Assembly: GCA_034440635.1 (NCBI GenBank)
Contig: JAOTON010001598.1
Coordinates: forward strand, 372,001 to 436,000
DNA length: 64,000 bases
Direction of reading: 5' to 3'
From: Lepas anatifera
Lineage: Eukaryota > Arthropoda > Thecostraca > Lepadidae
This document shows, piece by piece, positions 12,093 through 24,111 of the stretch. The notes beneath the pieces are model-generated. The model saw only the letters and a list, made by a program, of their open reading frames with translations, did no database searches and was not told the DNA's origin. The position numbers and the translations under genes are program-made. Position 1 is the first letter of the stretch, and each line of letters starts with the position of its first letter.

Positions 12093-14596
12093 CGAGTACT
12101 GGCTTGTTAAATCAGCATCCCAGGCTTGCCTTAGGAGCTAGCACGTGCGATGCCACGTCTTAGGACCTTGATTACAGCGGATTCTTTTATTGACATTCTT
12201 CTATTCGCGGATGTCTAGCCTTCTCTAGTGCGGGACAGTTGTTTGGAAATTATTAGCGAGATATTTAATTTGTGAAACCCTTATGAAGAAAGTGAGTCAT
12301 GGCACAAAATCTGGCGGATGAAATTTAAACAAAATACGTTCACAAATCGATCGTACAGCGAGAAATTGGACGTCATAAACAATGAAGTGCTGAAGTTGTC
12401 CTTGAAATGGGAAGCTCTCGTGATTACTTTGTCCTTCCCGGCTCACTTGCCTACCTACCAATCCGTCTTGAATTTTTCCTTGTACCTTCATATACTGCCG
12501 CATGACCGTTTCCACAATCCACTGACATATGTTTTAATTGTTTCTTCAATTTTTATGATATTCAACATTTAAACATAAATATCATTTTTCTCATCGACTT
12601 GAGCTTGCCCCCTTCTCCAGCCGGCCTACCGGAATCGCCCCTGTCTAATATCATGTAAGAAGCCTGAGCGACGTCCTCACCTCTAGGCCAATCGTGCCTA
12701 GGCTGTCATAATTTCCAAGCGCCGCCACTGGGGGATAGCGGCTTGAAATTGTTTTTTTCCTTGAAGAAGTGAGAAAGCAAGGCTCAAATTTTTTCCGTGA
12801 TTTCATGGAAGAATTTGACAAGATATCTTCCTCTTCGCACAAGGAAATAAAGGGATAGTGTCTGTGATAATGTTTAGAAATATTTTGGAAATCATCGGAA
12901 GCTGCTTCCTAAATGAGAAGTGCTTCCAGTTGATCATCAAAATGGATTCTTTTTTCGCGTGCAGGATGTAATTTTTACTTGAAAATCTATCTATGGCATC
13001 GGGGACCAGACCGTGCATGGGTTTTGATATACCAGTATTTATCGGACCGGCGGAGCGTGGACTTTGCAATGTATTTATTGTTGTCCGGACGAGGCATGTG
13101 CCGAAATCGTGTGATGTTTACTAAAAACGAAACCAGGGGTTTGTCAAATAGTTATCAGTTGTGTCATTCCTTTTCATCGTTTTTACCTCTGATGGGATTT
13201 AGCACTGCTTTGACAATGCATGAGCTACCGATTACCAATTTCTTCAAGTGAAGGTATGTTGATATGTTTTTCTGACTAGAGGATCTGCCTGCATTCAAGT
13301 CTATTTTAACCACGAAATCAATTGTTGACATTTTGCTGAGAATATGCTTCGCGAGTTTTGGCAGAACATCATGGATTTGGTGAAATATTTATTCATTTCA
13401 TAAACGATTGAATGTTTCATGTAATAACGAATATCCTGATTATTCTGAGTTTTACCTATCTGAGTGCGTTACCTTTATTGTCTTTTCGTATGCTGCAAAA
13501 CGATGAAAAGAACATTATCCTTGGGCTGCAATAGACACAAAAAACAAATCGACTGTTTTGCAGAGCTCTACAAACAAAATAGCTCTGCCAATATAGATAA
13601 TGTATCTTCTGTCTGCCATTGCTCCGGAAGCTTAACGATTCAGTAGACAGTGGCTGAGCGTGAAAGGCAGTGATGTCATCAAGACAAAACAGACACTGGG
13701 ACAAGCAGACAAGGGGATGGACAAACAGCAGACTGACGAGCAGCAGACTGAGAAGGGGACAGTGAGGTAGAAGATTACCTGATTAAACCAAGACCGGAAA
13801 ACCTTAGTGACGCCAGCGCGGTGCCCCAGTTGGGTGCAGTGAGCTCCTTGCTGGTCGCGCGGCTTTCGTGGACGCCGCGGGAGGGCCGATATTGGCCTCG
13901 TGGCGCCCCGCCACGCTCCTCACCTCACCGGCAGCACGCAACGTTAGCATCAACGTCACTCGGGCAGCCCGAGACCAGCCCAATTATCGATTTTACCCAA
14001 AACTGACCGGCTTTCATTCCGAGATACGGAAGTTTCCCCTAACACAAAAAGACCTGTAGGTTCTAACGAGAGATGAAATTACTATTCCCGACACACAGAA
14101 TGAGCATGCTAGGTACCAGATGGCAATTTCGATGAACGGATTAGTCGTACCATAATGCTTTTAAAGAAAATGAATAGACAGGAAGATGATTGTCAATCCA
14201 CTGGTGCCAAGTTTATCCCTGCTGTGTTGCTAAGATGGATTTTTCTGACCCCTGCGTGCAGCAGAGTTCGCGGGAAAATGTAGCAGCCGACTAACGAGTT
14301 ACTGAGTGAAGGACCCCGCCTCGGCCCACGGCGCTAAAGCGAGGTTTGAAGTGAGGTTAGGTAGCACACCAGGAAGAGGAGCGTGACCTGCCGAGATCGA
14401 TTTAGCTGTGGTAGGCTACCGTCCGGCTCACTTGGGTTTGCTCCTCCTATCTACCTCCGTTCAATGATTAGTGATTGTAGCTAGAACTGCCTTTCCAGAG
14501 GCTTCAGAATTTTAGGGGGGCTCTGGGTCCTTTCTATGGTACTCTCTGATGGGGTCGTTTGATAGAAAGTCATCCAATGTTGTGGATCTATATTTA
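12093..14596. other. unrecognised non-coding DNA
   Basis: AT-rich sequence with only short unrelated open frames. A GC-richer block lies at 13810-13990. No repeat family or gene was recognised. Confidence 0.35.
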
Positions 14597-14598
14597 AA

Positions 14599-14775
14599 TT
14601 GTTTGGGGTTTAACGATGCACCAACTGCTGAAATCATATGGCACCGGAGAGGGGAAAGGAAATTACGTAGGCTTGAGCCAGAGTATGGCGCCAAATTCTG
14701 CCTTTATACAGTATGTCATAGGCTGAGCCGAGTGCGCGCACTAACCGACTGCGTCACCCAGTCCTTTCTAATGTG
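14599..14775 (-). mobile_element. SINE with class-II-tRNA-like head (type 2), diverged
   Basis: On the minus strand the tRNA-like head (GGGTGACGCAGTCGGTTAGTGCGCGC) is followed by a body ending with the family tail (TTGGTGCATCGTTAAACCCC). The head matches the copy at 16505-16703 and differs from the type-1 head. The centre is diverged. Confidence 0.65.
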
Positions 14776-16217
14776 GTGGAATTTTTGTTTTTGAGTCCAT
14801 TTACTTTTATAAAGTAGCCAATGTCTTATTTATAAGATACCCGATTTTATAGGACACCCGAGTTTATAAGAAACCCATAGATTAATAAGGAGCCCGATCA
14901 AAGACGGCCTCAAAGTTAATGGTAGAAACCTGGTGGGGTTTCCCTCATAGTCATTGGCCCATTGCCATGGCAATCTCTGCATCTGGATTTACATGAGCCC
15001 GTCGGGACCTCCCGAGCCTCACACACTGGCCGAGGCAGTCCCTTGCGCTTGCTGGGTGCCACAGATGAGCATAATGATAACCATTATTCTACCGATGATC
15101 ATGACCCCACATATGACCCTGGGAAGAACACCGGCTGTTGATTGCGCGGAGTGGCTGTGCTGGTGGCGCCACCGTCGCCGCTGCGGCGCGCGCTGTCGTC
15201 GCCGCCTATAGGCCCCTGGCGTGATTGATGCGTGTGCGCACTGACGCGCTGCCGCCGCCGCCCTTCGCCGCCGTAATGCCGCCGGCTAATAGCCGGCCAT
15301 TATTGATGCCGGCTGTCACAGCTGCGTCCGGCTGCCGCAGCCACCTCCACTCCTGCTGATCTATAAAAGTGGCGCACAACGACGCGGCGCGTCACCGGTC
15401 ACTACGCTGCAATATGTTTCCCGGTGTTATATGGTCTGGTGTGACCAGGTGTTATGGCTAGTAGGTATGAACGGCAGTGGCTCCATATACTGGTCAACTC
15501 GCAGGCCGGCTTTTTGCTCGGAGAGGGACATCAGTGAGGTATATCATTTTGCCCCCTCGCTCTTCCCCGCTGCGTAGGCACTGACCGATATGCAGGCAGG
15601 TTTTTGTTCAGGGGCAAGGTGATGTTAATGAGGTATACCCTCCCCTCGCTGCGTAGACCTTTCCGGTCACTAAGTGCGGTCAGCGCCATTGCCTGAGGCG
15701 GAGGCACAATTTTGGCGGGCCTGTGCTTCCACGCGTTCAGTGATCCTGACTGGAAAAGAGAGGAAGGCAGTGAGATGGGGCGGCCGGTAGCCGCGTGACC
15801 AGGGACTCCCCAAGGCTGGAACCGCCACGTTTAACTCGATAATCGTAGATGCAGTGACCCGTGTGGGCACTGATGTAGAGGACTCCGCACCAGATACAGC
15901 ACACCCACCACTCTGCAGTATTACTGCACCGCTTAAGTGTATTTCCAGAATGAAGTAGAAAATATTTAGACTGAATGCTAAGCCGCAGACATCACAGAAT
16001 TAACGCCAGTTTAGATGGTTCAGCACCTGTTTGAAATAGTCGAACTGTACGGAATTAAGTGGCATGACAATTATTTTTCTATATTGCGCAGATCCACCAG
16101 AGAGTATGTATAGTCTCTAAAATTAACCGTTATTTTGGAGACGTAATAAAGAAACTTTCCAAAGACCTCGTATATGGTATTTAACATCAAGAAATTACAC
16201 TGCCGGATCATGAAATG
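14776..16217. other. unrecognised DNA with a CpG-rich centre
   Basis: A CpG-rich, CCGCCG-rich block at 15140-15360 ends in a TATA-box-like sequence (listed separately). No long open frame follows. Overlapping open frames at 14954-15211 and 15670-15870 show no known domain. Confidence 0.35.
15362..15369 (+). promoter_or_regulatory. candidate TATA box after CpG-rich block
   Basis: TATAAAAG lies just downstream of a dense CpG/GCCGCC block, with a CACTACG-type possible initiator about 40 bp downstream. No downstream gene was recognised, so this is only a motif match. Confidence 0.25.
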
Positions 16218-16232
16218 ACAGTGGCAGTGATT

Positions 16233-16400
16233 GTGGGTGAGGTGGCGTAGTCTTCTTAGCCACTGGTCGCAGGTTCAAGTCTCGGCAGAGCCTCTGAATA
16301 AGCCGATCTGATCCCCAAAATCCCTTCCAACAGTGCGAGATTTGGCGACGCCATATGACCCTGGCAGTTGGTGCGTTGCTAAGCCCCAACAATTATTATT
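16233..16400 (+). mobile_element. tRNA-derived SINE (head type 1) with target duplication
   Basis: Head GGTGAGGTGGCGTAG..., box B GGTTCAAGTC, body with GGCGACGCCATATG and tail CCCCAACAATTATTATT. The flanks ACAGTGGCAGTGATT (16218-16232) and ACAGTGGCAGCGATT (16401-16415) form a 15-bp target-site duplication with one mismatch, as expected for LINE-mediated retrotransposition. Confidence 0.85.
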
Positions 16401-16504
16401 ACAGTGGCAGCGATTCCAGGATTAGGCGTGAAAGCCACCACGCCTAAGCAGAACTTCAAGGTGCTGTCTGGCGGTCGACTACTGCTCTGTTGGAGGCTTT
16501 ACGA

Positions 16505-16703
16505 CGGGGTCTGGGTGGCGGAGTTGGTTAGCGCGCGCTCGGCTCGGCGTGTGGTATTCTGTATGTGCAGGGTGTCGTGGGTTCAAGCCCACCCAAAGGC
16601 AGGATTTGGCGCCCTACCCCAGCTCAATCCTAGCTTACTCCCTTCCATCTCCGACGCCATATGGCCTTGGCAGTTTGTGCGTCGTTAAACTCGCAAAATT
16701 ATT
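16505..16703 (+). mobile_element. SINE with class-II-tRNA-like head (type 2)
   Basis: The head GGTGGCGGAGTTGGTTAGCG matches pol III box A and GGGTTCAAGCCCA matches box B. The head has a long variable part, as in Leu/Ser-type tRNAs. The body and tail (GACGCCATATGGCC..., CGTCGTTAAACTCGCAAAAT) are the same as in the type-1 SINEs. Confidence 0.8.
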
Positions 16704-16744
16704 GATGTTCCACGTTATAGTGTATATAGCTACGATAATGATAT

Positions 16745-16915
16745 TTTGTGGGGCTTATCGACGTACCAACTGCCAGGCCCATATGGCGGCGTCGATCTTT
16801 CCCTGTTAGAATGCTTCACGGGGTGTTAAATAGTTTTTTCAGGGAATCCGTCGGGCCTTGAACCTGGGGCAGCCGATGGAAAGCGAACGCGCTAACCACA
16901 ACATCACCGTAAACC
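16745..16915 (-). mobile_element. SINE, minus strand, diverged
   Basis: Begins with the complement of the shared SINE tail (GGGGCTTATCGACGTACCAA) and ends with a tRNA-like head containing box B-like CCTTGAACCTGGGG. It lies tail-to-tail with the copy at 16505-16703. Confidence 0.7.
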
Positions 16916-16947
16916 CAGTGCAGTGTAGTTGAGAGCAAGGCCATGGA

Positions 16948-16950
<3 letters not shown>

Positions 16951-16994
<44 letters not shown>
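16951..16994. repeat. (TA)n microsatellite
   Basis: About 44 bp of near-perfect TA. A second TA run (20197-20213) lies just beyond the other end of the adjacent Penelope-like element, so the element probably inserted into a TA microsatellite. Confidence 0.9.
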
Positions 16995-16999
<5 letters not shown>

Positions 17000-17035
17000 A
17001 GTATGCGGAGAACAGTTGGCAGCAGCATTGTTATT

Positions 17036-17352
17036 ATGAGCTCAGTGGTGTTGAAATTGACCATTATCTGCCAAATTATTATTTTTATTTTAGATCTAAA
17101 TTCACACTAAAAGAATAGATACAGTAATAATCGGAGCTTTCGACTTCAAGTCATCTTCAGCAATGATACATTTTTAGCACAAAAATTCAAAAAGACAAGC
17201 ACACGCTTGGGAGCAACCACTTCTTCCTGCAGAATTAAAAACACGCATTCATACACAGTATACATATCAATATTTTCTTTCCTAAAACAGTTATATATAT
17301 ATATATTTTTTACATATATTACGCATCACAAGACCAGCTAGATTTTTGCTTT
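17036..17352 (-). repeat. left inverted terminal repeat (pLTR) of Penelope-like element
   Basis: It matches the reverse complement of 19882-20196 almost base for base. Visible differences are small indels (for example in the T run near 17171 and the TA run near 17292) and isolated substitutions. Confidence 0.93.
17130..17164 (-). ncRNA. hammerhead ribozyme motif in left pLTR
   Basis: The exact reverse complement of the motif described at 20068-20102: core CTGAAGA, a GACT/AGTC stem II, GAAA, and a palindromic AGCT stem III. Because the repeats are inverted, this copy is on the minus strand, the same strand as the element's ORF. Confidence 0.75.
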
Positions 17353-17362
17353 GTAATTATTA

Positions 17363-19888
17363 TTATATATAGGATTTGTGGGTGATAGGCCAAGAAGCTG
17401 ACATGGTATTCATTTTGGGTTCAAGATCACGTATAAAAATGGATTCCTTGATTTTCGTTTCTGCGACGTCCCGGTTAACACTTAAAATTTCTATCCGAAA
17501 TAGGGAATTAATTTCATCATCACTTAGGTCTTTATGATAGTGTAATATATGATCACCGAAAGGGCGTGTCCACTCTATGTAGGCGAGCATCACCTAAATG
17601 TTCGTTTAGACGGTACCTAATGGGTCTTTTGCTCTCGCCTACATATGAATGGACATTCCCTAACTGCTCACATTTAGTGCAGGTGGCCTGATAAACAACG
17701 AGCCGGGTCATACATTTGCCCCGAAGGCCACACTCACAAGCATGACAGTGTTTGTTTCCAGCTGGACAGGGAGGATGCATCAGAGCAGATCGTATCAGTT
17801 TTTGTTTTAGGGGAGTTCCGGAAGTCCAGGATATGCGGATGGGTAATTTTGAGGCTCTGATGATTCCTTGTATCCGCTTAGACAGTGTATCATTAACGAA
17901 CGGCAGGCGCATGTAAATGACATCAGTACGACTTTTTTTGTTCTTGTAGGGGCTATTGTGTGACTTAAGAGTTGTAGAATCATTTGATGCAGAATTCCTT
18001 GTACATGATCGTATGGTGCTGGTGATGAGCTTTTGAGGGTAACCATTGAGCGAGAAAAGTCTAGCTATTTTTTCTATGCTACGTTCTTTAGCTACTGTGT
18101 CGGATGAGCAGCGGATTGCTCTGGTTATCTGTGTATGTAGAATGTTTCTTTTGGTTGACATAGGGTGGGCAGAATCAAAAGTAAGGATTATTGGTGCTGT
18201 CATAGGTTTCATGTAGAGTTCTGTAGAATAAAAACTATGTTTTACTGTGATAAGGGTATCCAAAAAAGCTATAGTGCCTGGGTCTTGTGCATGTTCCATG
18301 GTGAATTTTATGGCAGGATTGTAGGAGTTCCATTGATTGAAAAAGCTTTGTAATGAGTCAAACCCATGGGTCCATACTCCCCATATGTCATCAATGTAGC
18401 GGACATAGAAGATTGGATTCAGTGTCTGTCCCGCCATGAAGGTAGTTTCTAGCTTATGCATGAAAGCAACAGCCACAGGGGGCGCTATTCTGCTACCCAT
18501 TGCTAGTCCTGTTGTTTGCTGGTAATATTTCTCCCCAAATCGTACATAACTATTCTGGAGTACGTGACTTATTAATGTGCGAAGATTAGTGATTGATATG
18601 CCGAAAAGGTTGATTTGGTCTGCATTGCTTTCAATTAAGGACATTGTTGCGTCTATGCCTTCTTGAATGGGAATACTACCATAGAGGTTAACCACATCAA
18701 AGGAGAAAAAACACTTTTCGGGGGGAGATGATGCGGAAACCTAGTTCTAAGTCTGTTTAGAAAGTCGTCTGTGTTTTCTAGATGTGCTGGAACAAATTTG
18801 AGGATTTGAGAAAGGATACATTGTAGCAGCCACGATAACTTGTCAAGGGGGTTACCACAGGCAGAGACTATAGGACGGAGTGGGTTCGAAGGCTTGTGTG
18901 TTTTTGGAAGCCCATAAAACTCCGCCGTCCGGCAATGTTGGGGTAGAAGGCGGCGAAGGTATTCCTCTGGAAGACAGTCGTTGAGGGTTTTCTTCATGAG
19001 TCTTTTTGTTTCCGCTTCTAGTTTAGTGGTGGGATTCTTTTGTATATGCTTATAACTTCCAACTATTTCCTCGGCTTGTTTGATGTAGTTTTATTTGTTC
19101 ATGATAACCAAGCTCTTGCACTTATCCGACCTTTTTATGATAGTAGTGTTATCATTACAGAGGGCCTTTAGATCTTTGCGTTGTGCCGTAGAGATGTTAT
19201 GTTTTATTGGTGTGTTGTTATGGCGGTAAGCTTTCATTATTTTAGTTTTAGTCTCCTCCAGGTGAAGCGCCGTATGCTTCGATGGTTTGAGTGGCTGGGA
19301 GGCATCAGAGTCTGGGAAGAAAGGTTTGGGCAACAGGGGCTTATCACATGGTCGAGACGTGCCCGTATCAGGTTGAAGCTGGCTGTTGGTATTTGTCTGG
19401 TTTGTTTCTGTCTCTCTTTTCTTTGATTGAAAGAAATCTTTCCATTTATATCCATAGAAAGCTCTTTCAATCCCGACCTCGACGTCACTTAGAAGAGATG
19501 TTGAGATATTTCTAGTCATAGCGAAGTTCGGGCCCTTTTCTAGTATTTGTGACAGTGATGGGCTAATATCCGTTTCCGACAAATTTACCAAACGGGTAGA
19601 AGATTGGGCTGGAAGTTCAGGTTGTGTTCTTAACAGAGCCGGCTGTTCTTCACTTTTTGATGAGGTAGTGTCCTGGTTAAGTGTAGGCTCTAGAATAGGC
19701 TCAGGTAAGCGGAAAGTCTGTTCCTGGTCCGGAATCGATTGGTTTCTAGACTCGCTGGTTTTCTTTCGAAATATCGTCTTCAAAGAGGTTGTCAGACAAG
19801 AACACGATTGAATAATGCCAGAAAGAAATTCTCGCAAATATTTGTAAGCTAACTGCCAAAGAGTAGAGTTCTGACAGGAAAAAAGCAA
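17363..19888 (-). pseudogene. Penelope-like reverse transcriptase/GIY-YIG endonuclease, broken
   Basis: In order on the minus strand: 19888-19091 gives the N-terminal region, with IIKRSDKCKSLVIMNK of RT motif 1. An in-frame TAA at 19091-19093 interrupts it and the same frame resumes through 18997-18653, with FYGLPKTHKPSNPLRPIVS. A one-base frameshift near 18708-18726, at a C-run/T-run, leads into 18695-17553, with the catalytic FYVRYIDDIWG. This is followed by a Cys-rich linker (PCPAGNKHCHACECG) and the start of GIY-YIG (VVYQATC, SYVGESKR, EHLGDA). A second frameshift near 17555-17590 precedes the C-terminal PFGDHILHYHKDLSDDEINS...LEPKMN in 17593-17363. All domains of a GIY-YIG Penelope protein are therefore present. 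The breaks prevent a full product, unless the two at homopolymer-like sites are assembly errors. Confidence 0.9.
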
Positions 19889-20196
19889 AAATCTAGCTGG
19901 TCTTGTGATGCGTAATATATGTAAAAAAATATATATATAACTGTTTTAGGAAAGAAAATATTGATATGTATACTGTGTATGAACGCGTGTTTTTAATTCT
20001 GCAGGAAGAAGTGGTTGCTCCCAAGCGTGTGCTTGTCTTTTTGAATTTTTGTGCTCAAAAATGTATCATTGCTGAAGATGACTTGAAGTCGAAAGCTCCG
20101 ATTATTACTGTATCTATTCTTTTAGTGTGAATTTAGATCTAAAATAAAAATAATAATTTGGCAGATAATGGTCAATTTCAACACCACTGAGCTCAT
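19882..20196 (+). repeat. right inverted terminal repeat (pLTR) of Penelope-like element
   Basis: Inverted partner of 17036-17352, ending at CCACTGAGCTCAT before a TA run. It lies upstream of the ORF (5' side on the minus strand) and overlaps the first codons of the ORF. Confidence 0.93.
20068..20102 (+). ncRNA. hammerhead ribozyme motif in right pLTR
   Basis: Stem I ATTG (20068-20071) pairs with CGAT (20099-20102, one G-U pair). The conserved core CTGAAGA is at 20072-20078. Stem II is GACT/AGTC (20080-20083 with 20087-20090), followed by GAAA (20091-20094). Stem III is the 4-nt palindrome AGCT (20094-20097), with C20098 as the cleavage-site nucleotide. A stem III this short and self-complementary fits the dimeric hammerheads reported in Penelope-like elements. 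Activity is inferred, not shown. Confidence 0.75.
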
Positions 20197-20213
20197 ATAT
20201 ATATATATATATA

Positions 20214-22384
20214 GTAATATTATTATCTATGGCAATGCTTTGAAGCACAGTGTAGCTGTGGTATAGCTGATATCAGCGGTGGGTATAGAATTTCGAAAAG
20301 GGGGACCTTGGGGGCATCAATATAGTGCTTCGGAAATTCATTTGGTCATTATGAGGGGTGATCTCCAGACTGAAACTCTTGTTGTTCTCAAAAGGTCGGT
20401 GTTTCAGAATTTGTATGGAAGGTGACGTGTCTAACTTTTATATAGATGCACCCCTACATTCAACCGGGAGTCTGCAACTGGTAATGGAAGGGCGAAGGGC
20501 GAAGGGCGAACAGCGTGTTTCTCCGTGAGCCACCTTCTGAAGTAGATTTTAGTACCCATATCTCTCAAAGCCTTGGCATTTCAAGGCGTTGATCAGCTCG
20601 CTAAGGGTGATTTCGGCTCCCGGCATTGGTGCCCAACACCGGCGAAGGGCCGCCTCAAAAGACCTAAGAGGAATCGACCACCGCCCCCTTGGAGTCGTCC
20701 TTGGATGACACCCTGCGACACAGTACCCGCGGAGACAACGCAATGTGTGCTAACAACTCCCCGCGGCACAGTAGAGCTACAAGCAGCATTATACGGCGCA
20801 GTGTAGCTGCAGACAGGGGCGGGTTCAAGAGGCGGCAAAGGGGCGCCCCCCGGGGCGTGTGGAGCCGCCCTCCTATGGACGCTGAGTGCGCATGTCGGAC
20901 AGCGAGGACGCCCTGAGGGCACTTGAAATGCAATAACTGGTGGTATATGTGCCATAAAATTACTGGAAAAGTAACTGTGGCTGAGAGGTCCTGTTTTTTG
21001 CGTTTTTCATGGTTTGCCACCCATTCACAACCAGTCGTAGACTTCTATTCGATTATTTGGACGCCCTTCTTCAGACGGTGGCACACTATTGACCAAATAT
21101 GTCCCCTTCGTTCCCAGTAAGACTTTATGGTGTCTTAACACCCACCCCACAGGCGGATACAAGAGGGGGCTAGGAGACTAAAGTCCCCGCCCGCCCCCCC
21201 CACCCTATTTCAGAATGCCTGTAGTAAGTACACACATAGTAAGGGGATATTTGAGGTGAAGGCAGGGGAGCGTTGAATACTCTAGCCCACACCTGAAATG
21301 GAAGCCTGGATATGTCAGAAAACTACGTCTTTAGAAACACTTAAAAAGAATCGTAGGGAATGCGCCATTGGAATATGTGAAAGCTGCTCCCCCCCTCCCC
21401 AAGTGGTAAGGGGCGTCCCCTAAGGATCCCCCTCTCCTTTACCGAAATCTGAGGCGCGTGACTGGCTCCAGCTGAGACCCAGCGGCACAGCATAGCAGCA
21501 AGCAAAGCAATGCGGCACAGTGTAGCTGCAGGCAAGCTATGCGGCACAGTATAGCTCCCGGCGAGACTGTGCGGCACAGTATACCTCCATATAAGAATCT
21601 ACGACACGGTATAGTGGTTCACCGGACACCACCTTGAGCAAGAGCAGAGGTGACCTTGAGCAAGTCTAGAACAGAGGTGGACAATGATAGAAGCTAACAG
21701 CAATTAAGGCGATATGTGCTGGAAATGTCACGTAGCTAGATATGTGTTTTTGTACTTAAAGCATATAACCCGCACTCAATATTCATTAAAGTATTTTATC
21801 TTTTCAGGAAGAATGGGCAAGTGTTTGGTGGCGGTGCTTGTTTCTCGTGACAGCCTTGTCACCATTTGTCAGAGGCCGTTGAGGAAGGGAACAGGCTCGT
21901 GATCAAACAGCCTATCGGTCTCTGTCAGAAGCCGTCGACCGAAAAACGGGCTTCTAATCTAACAGTTTTTCGGTGTCTTTGGTAGAAGTCGGAAGCCCTT
22001 GACAAGGAAAAGAGGCTTCTTAAATAGGTGCAATGACTGCTCGAGCCATTTTCAGCACTTCAGCGTACCACGCCCTGCGAGATGTGGCCTATAATTTACC
22101 GGTGCAAAATCAAGATGCCGACTCCCGGAAGTGTTCTCTACATTGACCTATTTGGTTTCCGTCTTCGGCCTGCCGATACCGTCCCGTTGTCCGTCTTATA
22201 TTGTCCTCCTCCGCCCCTCGATATTAGGTGGTCACCATCAGCTTATGCACCTCTGAGCTGTAGCTAGGTAAAAATGTCGCCCTTGCTAGCCGACTAGCGT
22301 AAGGTTCTGACACACCGGAACCTCCCGCTAAGTCCTTGGCAGGAGAAAATCAGCTCCAAATACTGCTCACATTGCGGGGCTAAT
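20214..22384. other. unrecognised DNA with a short CACAGT-rich tandem repeat
   Basis: No gene was recognised. GCGGCACAGTATAGCT-like units repeat roughly every 25-35 bp at 21480-21622, and similar isolated units occur at 20720-20815. At 21150-21230 a GGCGGATAC...CCCCC stretch resembles half of the small hAT-like MITE. Overlapping frames at 20549-21020 are GC-rich and lie on both strands. Confidence 0.4.
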
Positions 22385-22547
22385 CAGTGGCGGATCCAGG
22401 ACCTCATTTCGAGGGGGCCCGAGCCTTCCCCACCATAGCCTTGCATCATCCTCCGGGTATGCATTTACTTCAGGCCCTTTGCACTTCTGGGGGTGGGTTT
22501 TGAGCCCCCTAGCCCTCCCCCTTGTATTCGCCCCTGATCTGCCACTG
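22385..22547. mobile_element. small hAT-like MITE, copy 3
   Basis: Begins CAGTGGCGGATCCAGGACCT and ends GATCTGCCACTG. The interior matches copy 2 with substitutions (GAGCCCCCTAGCCCTCCCCC). The flanks GGGCTAAT and TAGCTAAC agree at five of eight bases, weakly consistent with an 8-bp duplication. Confidence 0.65.
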
Positions 22548-24111
22548 TAGCTAACCAATATCGGACTCTGTCTTCATTGAGATATGAAGAGCTTTCGTAA
22601 GTGTCGCCCTCCTACTTATGTCGCCTTTGACACTGGGCAATAACAGTCATGTGTATAGCGGACACGTCCAACGATGCTAACACAAATGCCAATACAACTA
22701 TCAAGTCGTTCAGCGCTAATTATCCCCCGCTGGGTGTGGGAGTCAATTGCCACTCCTATTCCAGTGTTTGCTATTTGATTTGCGCGTCTCACCTTCACAT
22801 ACAGCGCGATTGAAACGGAACTTAGGCGTCAATGGTGAGGGCTCACCATTAGCAAGCAGTCTGTACAGGAAGCACAAATCAAATTACTCGTGTTGTATCT
22901 TCGCTGAGTTCCGAGTAGGTCCAAATGCCGCCCCCCTCCCATTCGAGTACTAACAAGTTGGTGTCAATTGTCACTCCATTTCAGTGCAGGTCGGCTCCAA
23001 ATGCCAGCCTATCTTGTCGTGATGGCCAGTTTCAGACTGCTGTTATATGCAATGCGTAAATCTGGTAAGCTTTGACTTCAAGTGCCGCTTCGTATTCACG
23101 TTTATCACCCAAAATTGCCCCCTCCCCTCTTTGAGCTCTGGATAGGCCTAAATACCGCTATAATTTTCGTTTACCTCATATGCCTCAATTTTCTAAAACT
23201 GTGCCGTAACGTATAGATATAAATACATTCAACCAGCTCCAATCCAAAATTGTTTGGGGTAAAAGGAAATTTTCGGAAGAAATTTTACTTAAAACCCAGT
23301 TGTATAGTCTTCCCAAAACCGGCACGTTTATTCAAACATGATGATAAATGCTTAAAATTGTATCGACGTACATCCCGCAATCCTAATTTGATTACTGTGA
23401 CTAGGTTTTAAACAAGATGTACCCGCTCTAATGCTCATTCCGAACGCCACTCTAGCAGATTAAGGTGTGTTTGTTAGAGCATAAGTTACGAATACGTAGA
23501 TAGAGATTCTTTTTCCTATTTTTTAACTCAAAGCAGGCCAGGTGGCCCGATCTGGATCATCTGTGAAGTCGCAAAATGTATACCAATTGGTACCTAATAT
23601 CCGGCCCAGAATGATGCAGGCTTCGGTTCTTCTCCGTCGCCGTTGTGGCCTCAGCAATGAAGTATGAGAACGGTCTTCTGCTGCCTCCAAAGGCCCGCCG
23701 GCTAATATGTAGCGAGGCATGAATATCCAGGGCAGACCTTGGCTGGCAATAACCCGGCTGTACCATGTGCGCCGCTGCGAAGCCCCAGCTGGAAGGTCCG
23801 GGAGCCGTGACGTCCCCCAGCCAAAGGGAGCATGATGAATCTCATCAGAGTCACTGAGGCTCTATTACACACCGGCCGCCGTACGGGTCTCGCTACTTCC
23901 GACCACTGATTAGATTGAAATTATTTGGTACAGGTATGGCTTTTGCTTATCTTTGAAACCCGAAAAAGTCGACCTTATGTCAGAGCAGTAAGATTCCGCG
24001 TGCATCCCGAGTTTGCACTTCACTTGGGTTCACAGTGGAAGGCTTTCACCGAACACGCCAGGCGGGCCGGCGAAATTAGGGAGGGACATCGCATACATAA
24101 TTCGGTTATCT
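22548..24111. other. unrecognised non-coding DNA
   Basis: Many short C-rich phrases ending TGCC or GCC recur irregularly between about 22250 and 23170 (for example AAATGCCGCCCCCCTCCC), suggesting a decayed tandem array. No gene or transposon domain was recognised. Confidence 0.3.

Larger units (their letters stand above)
17036..20196 (-). mobile_element. Penelope-like retroelement (GIY-YIG type) with inverted terminal repeats
   Basis: The unit is bounded by two near-identical inverted repeats of about 315 bp (17036-17352 and 19882-20196) and encodes, on the minus strand, a Penelope-type reverse transcriptase followed by a GIY-YIG endonuclease. Each repeat contains a hammerhead-ribozyme motif, as known for Penelope-like elements. 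The left repeat is preceded by about 41 bp of extra sequence and a TA microsatellite; TA repeats also follow the right repeat. The ORF has one stop and two frameshifts, so this copy is inactive, while the close match of the repeats suggests a fairly recent insertion. Confidence 0.92.
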
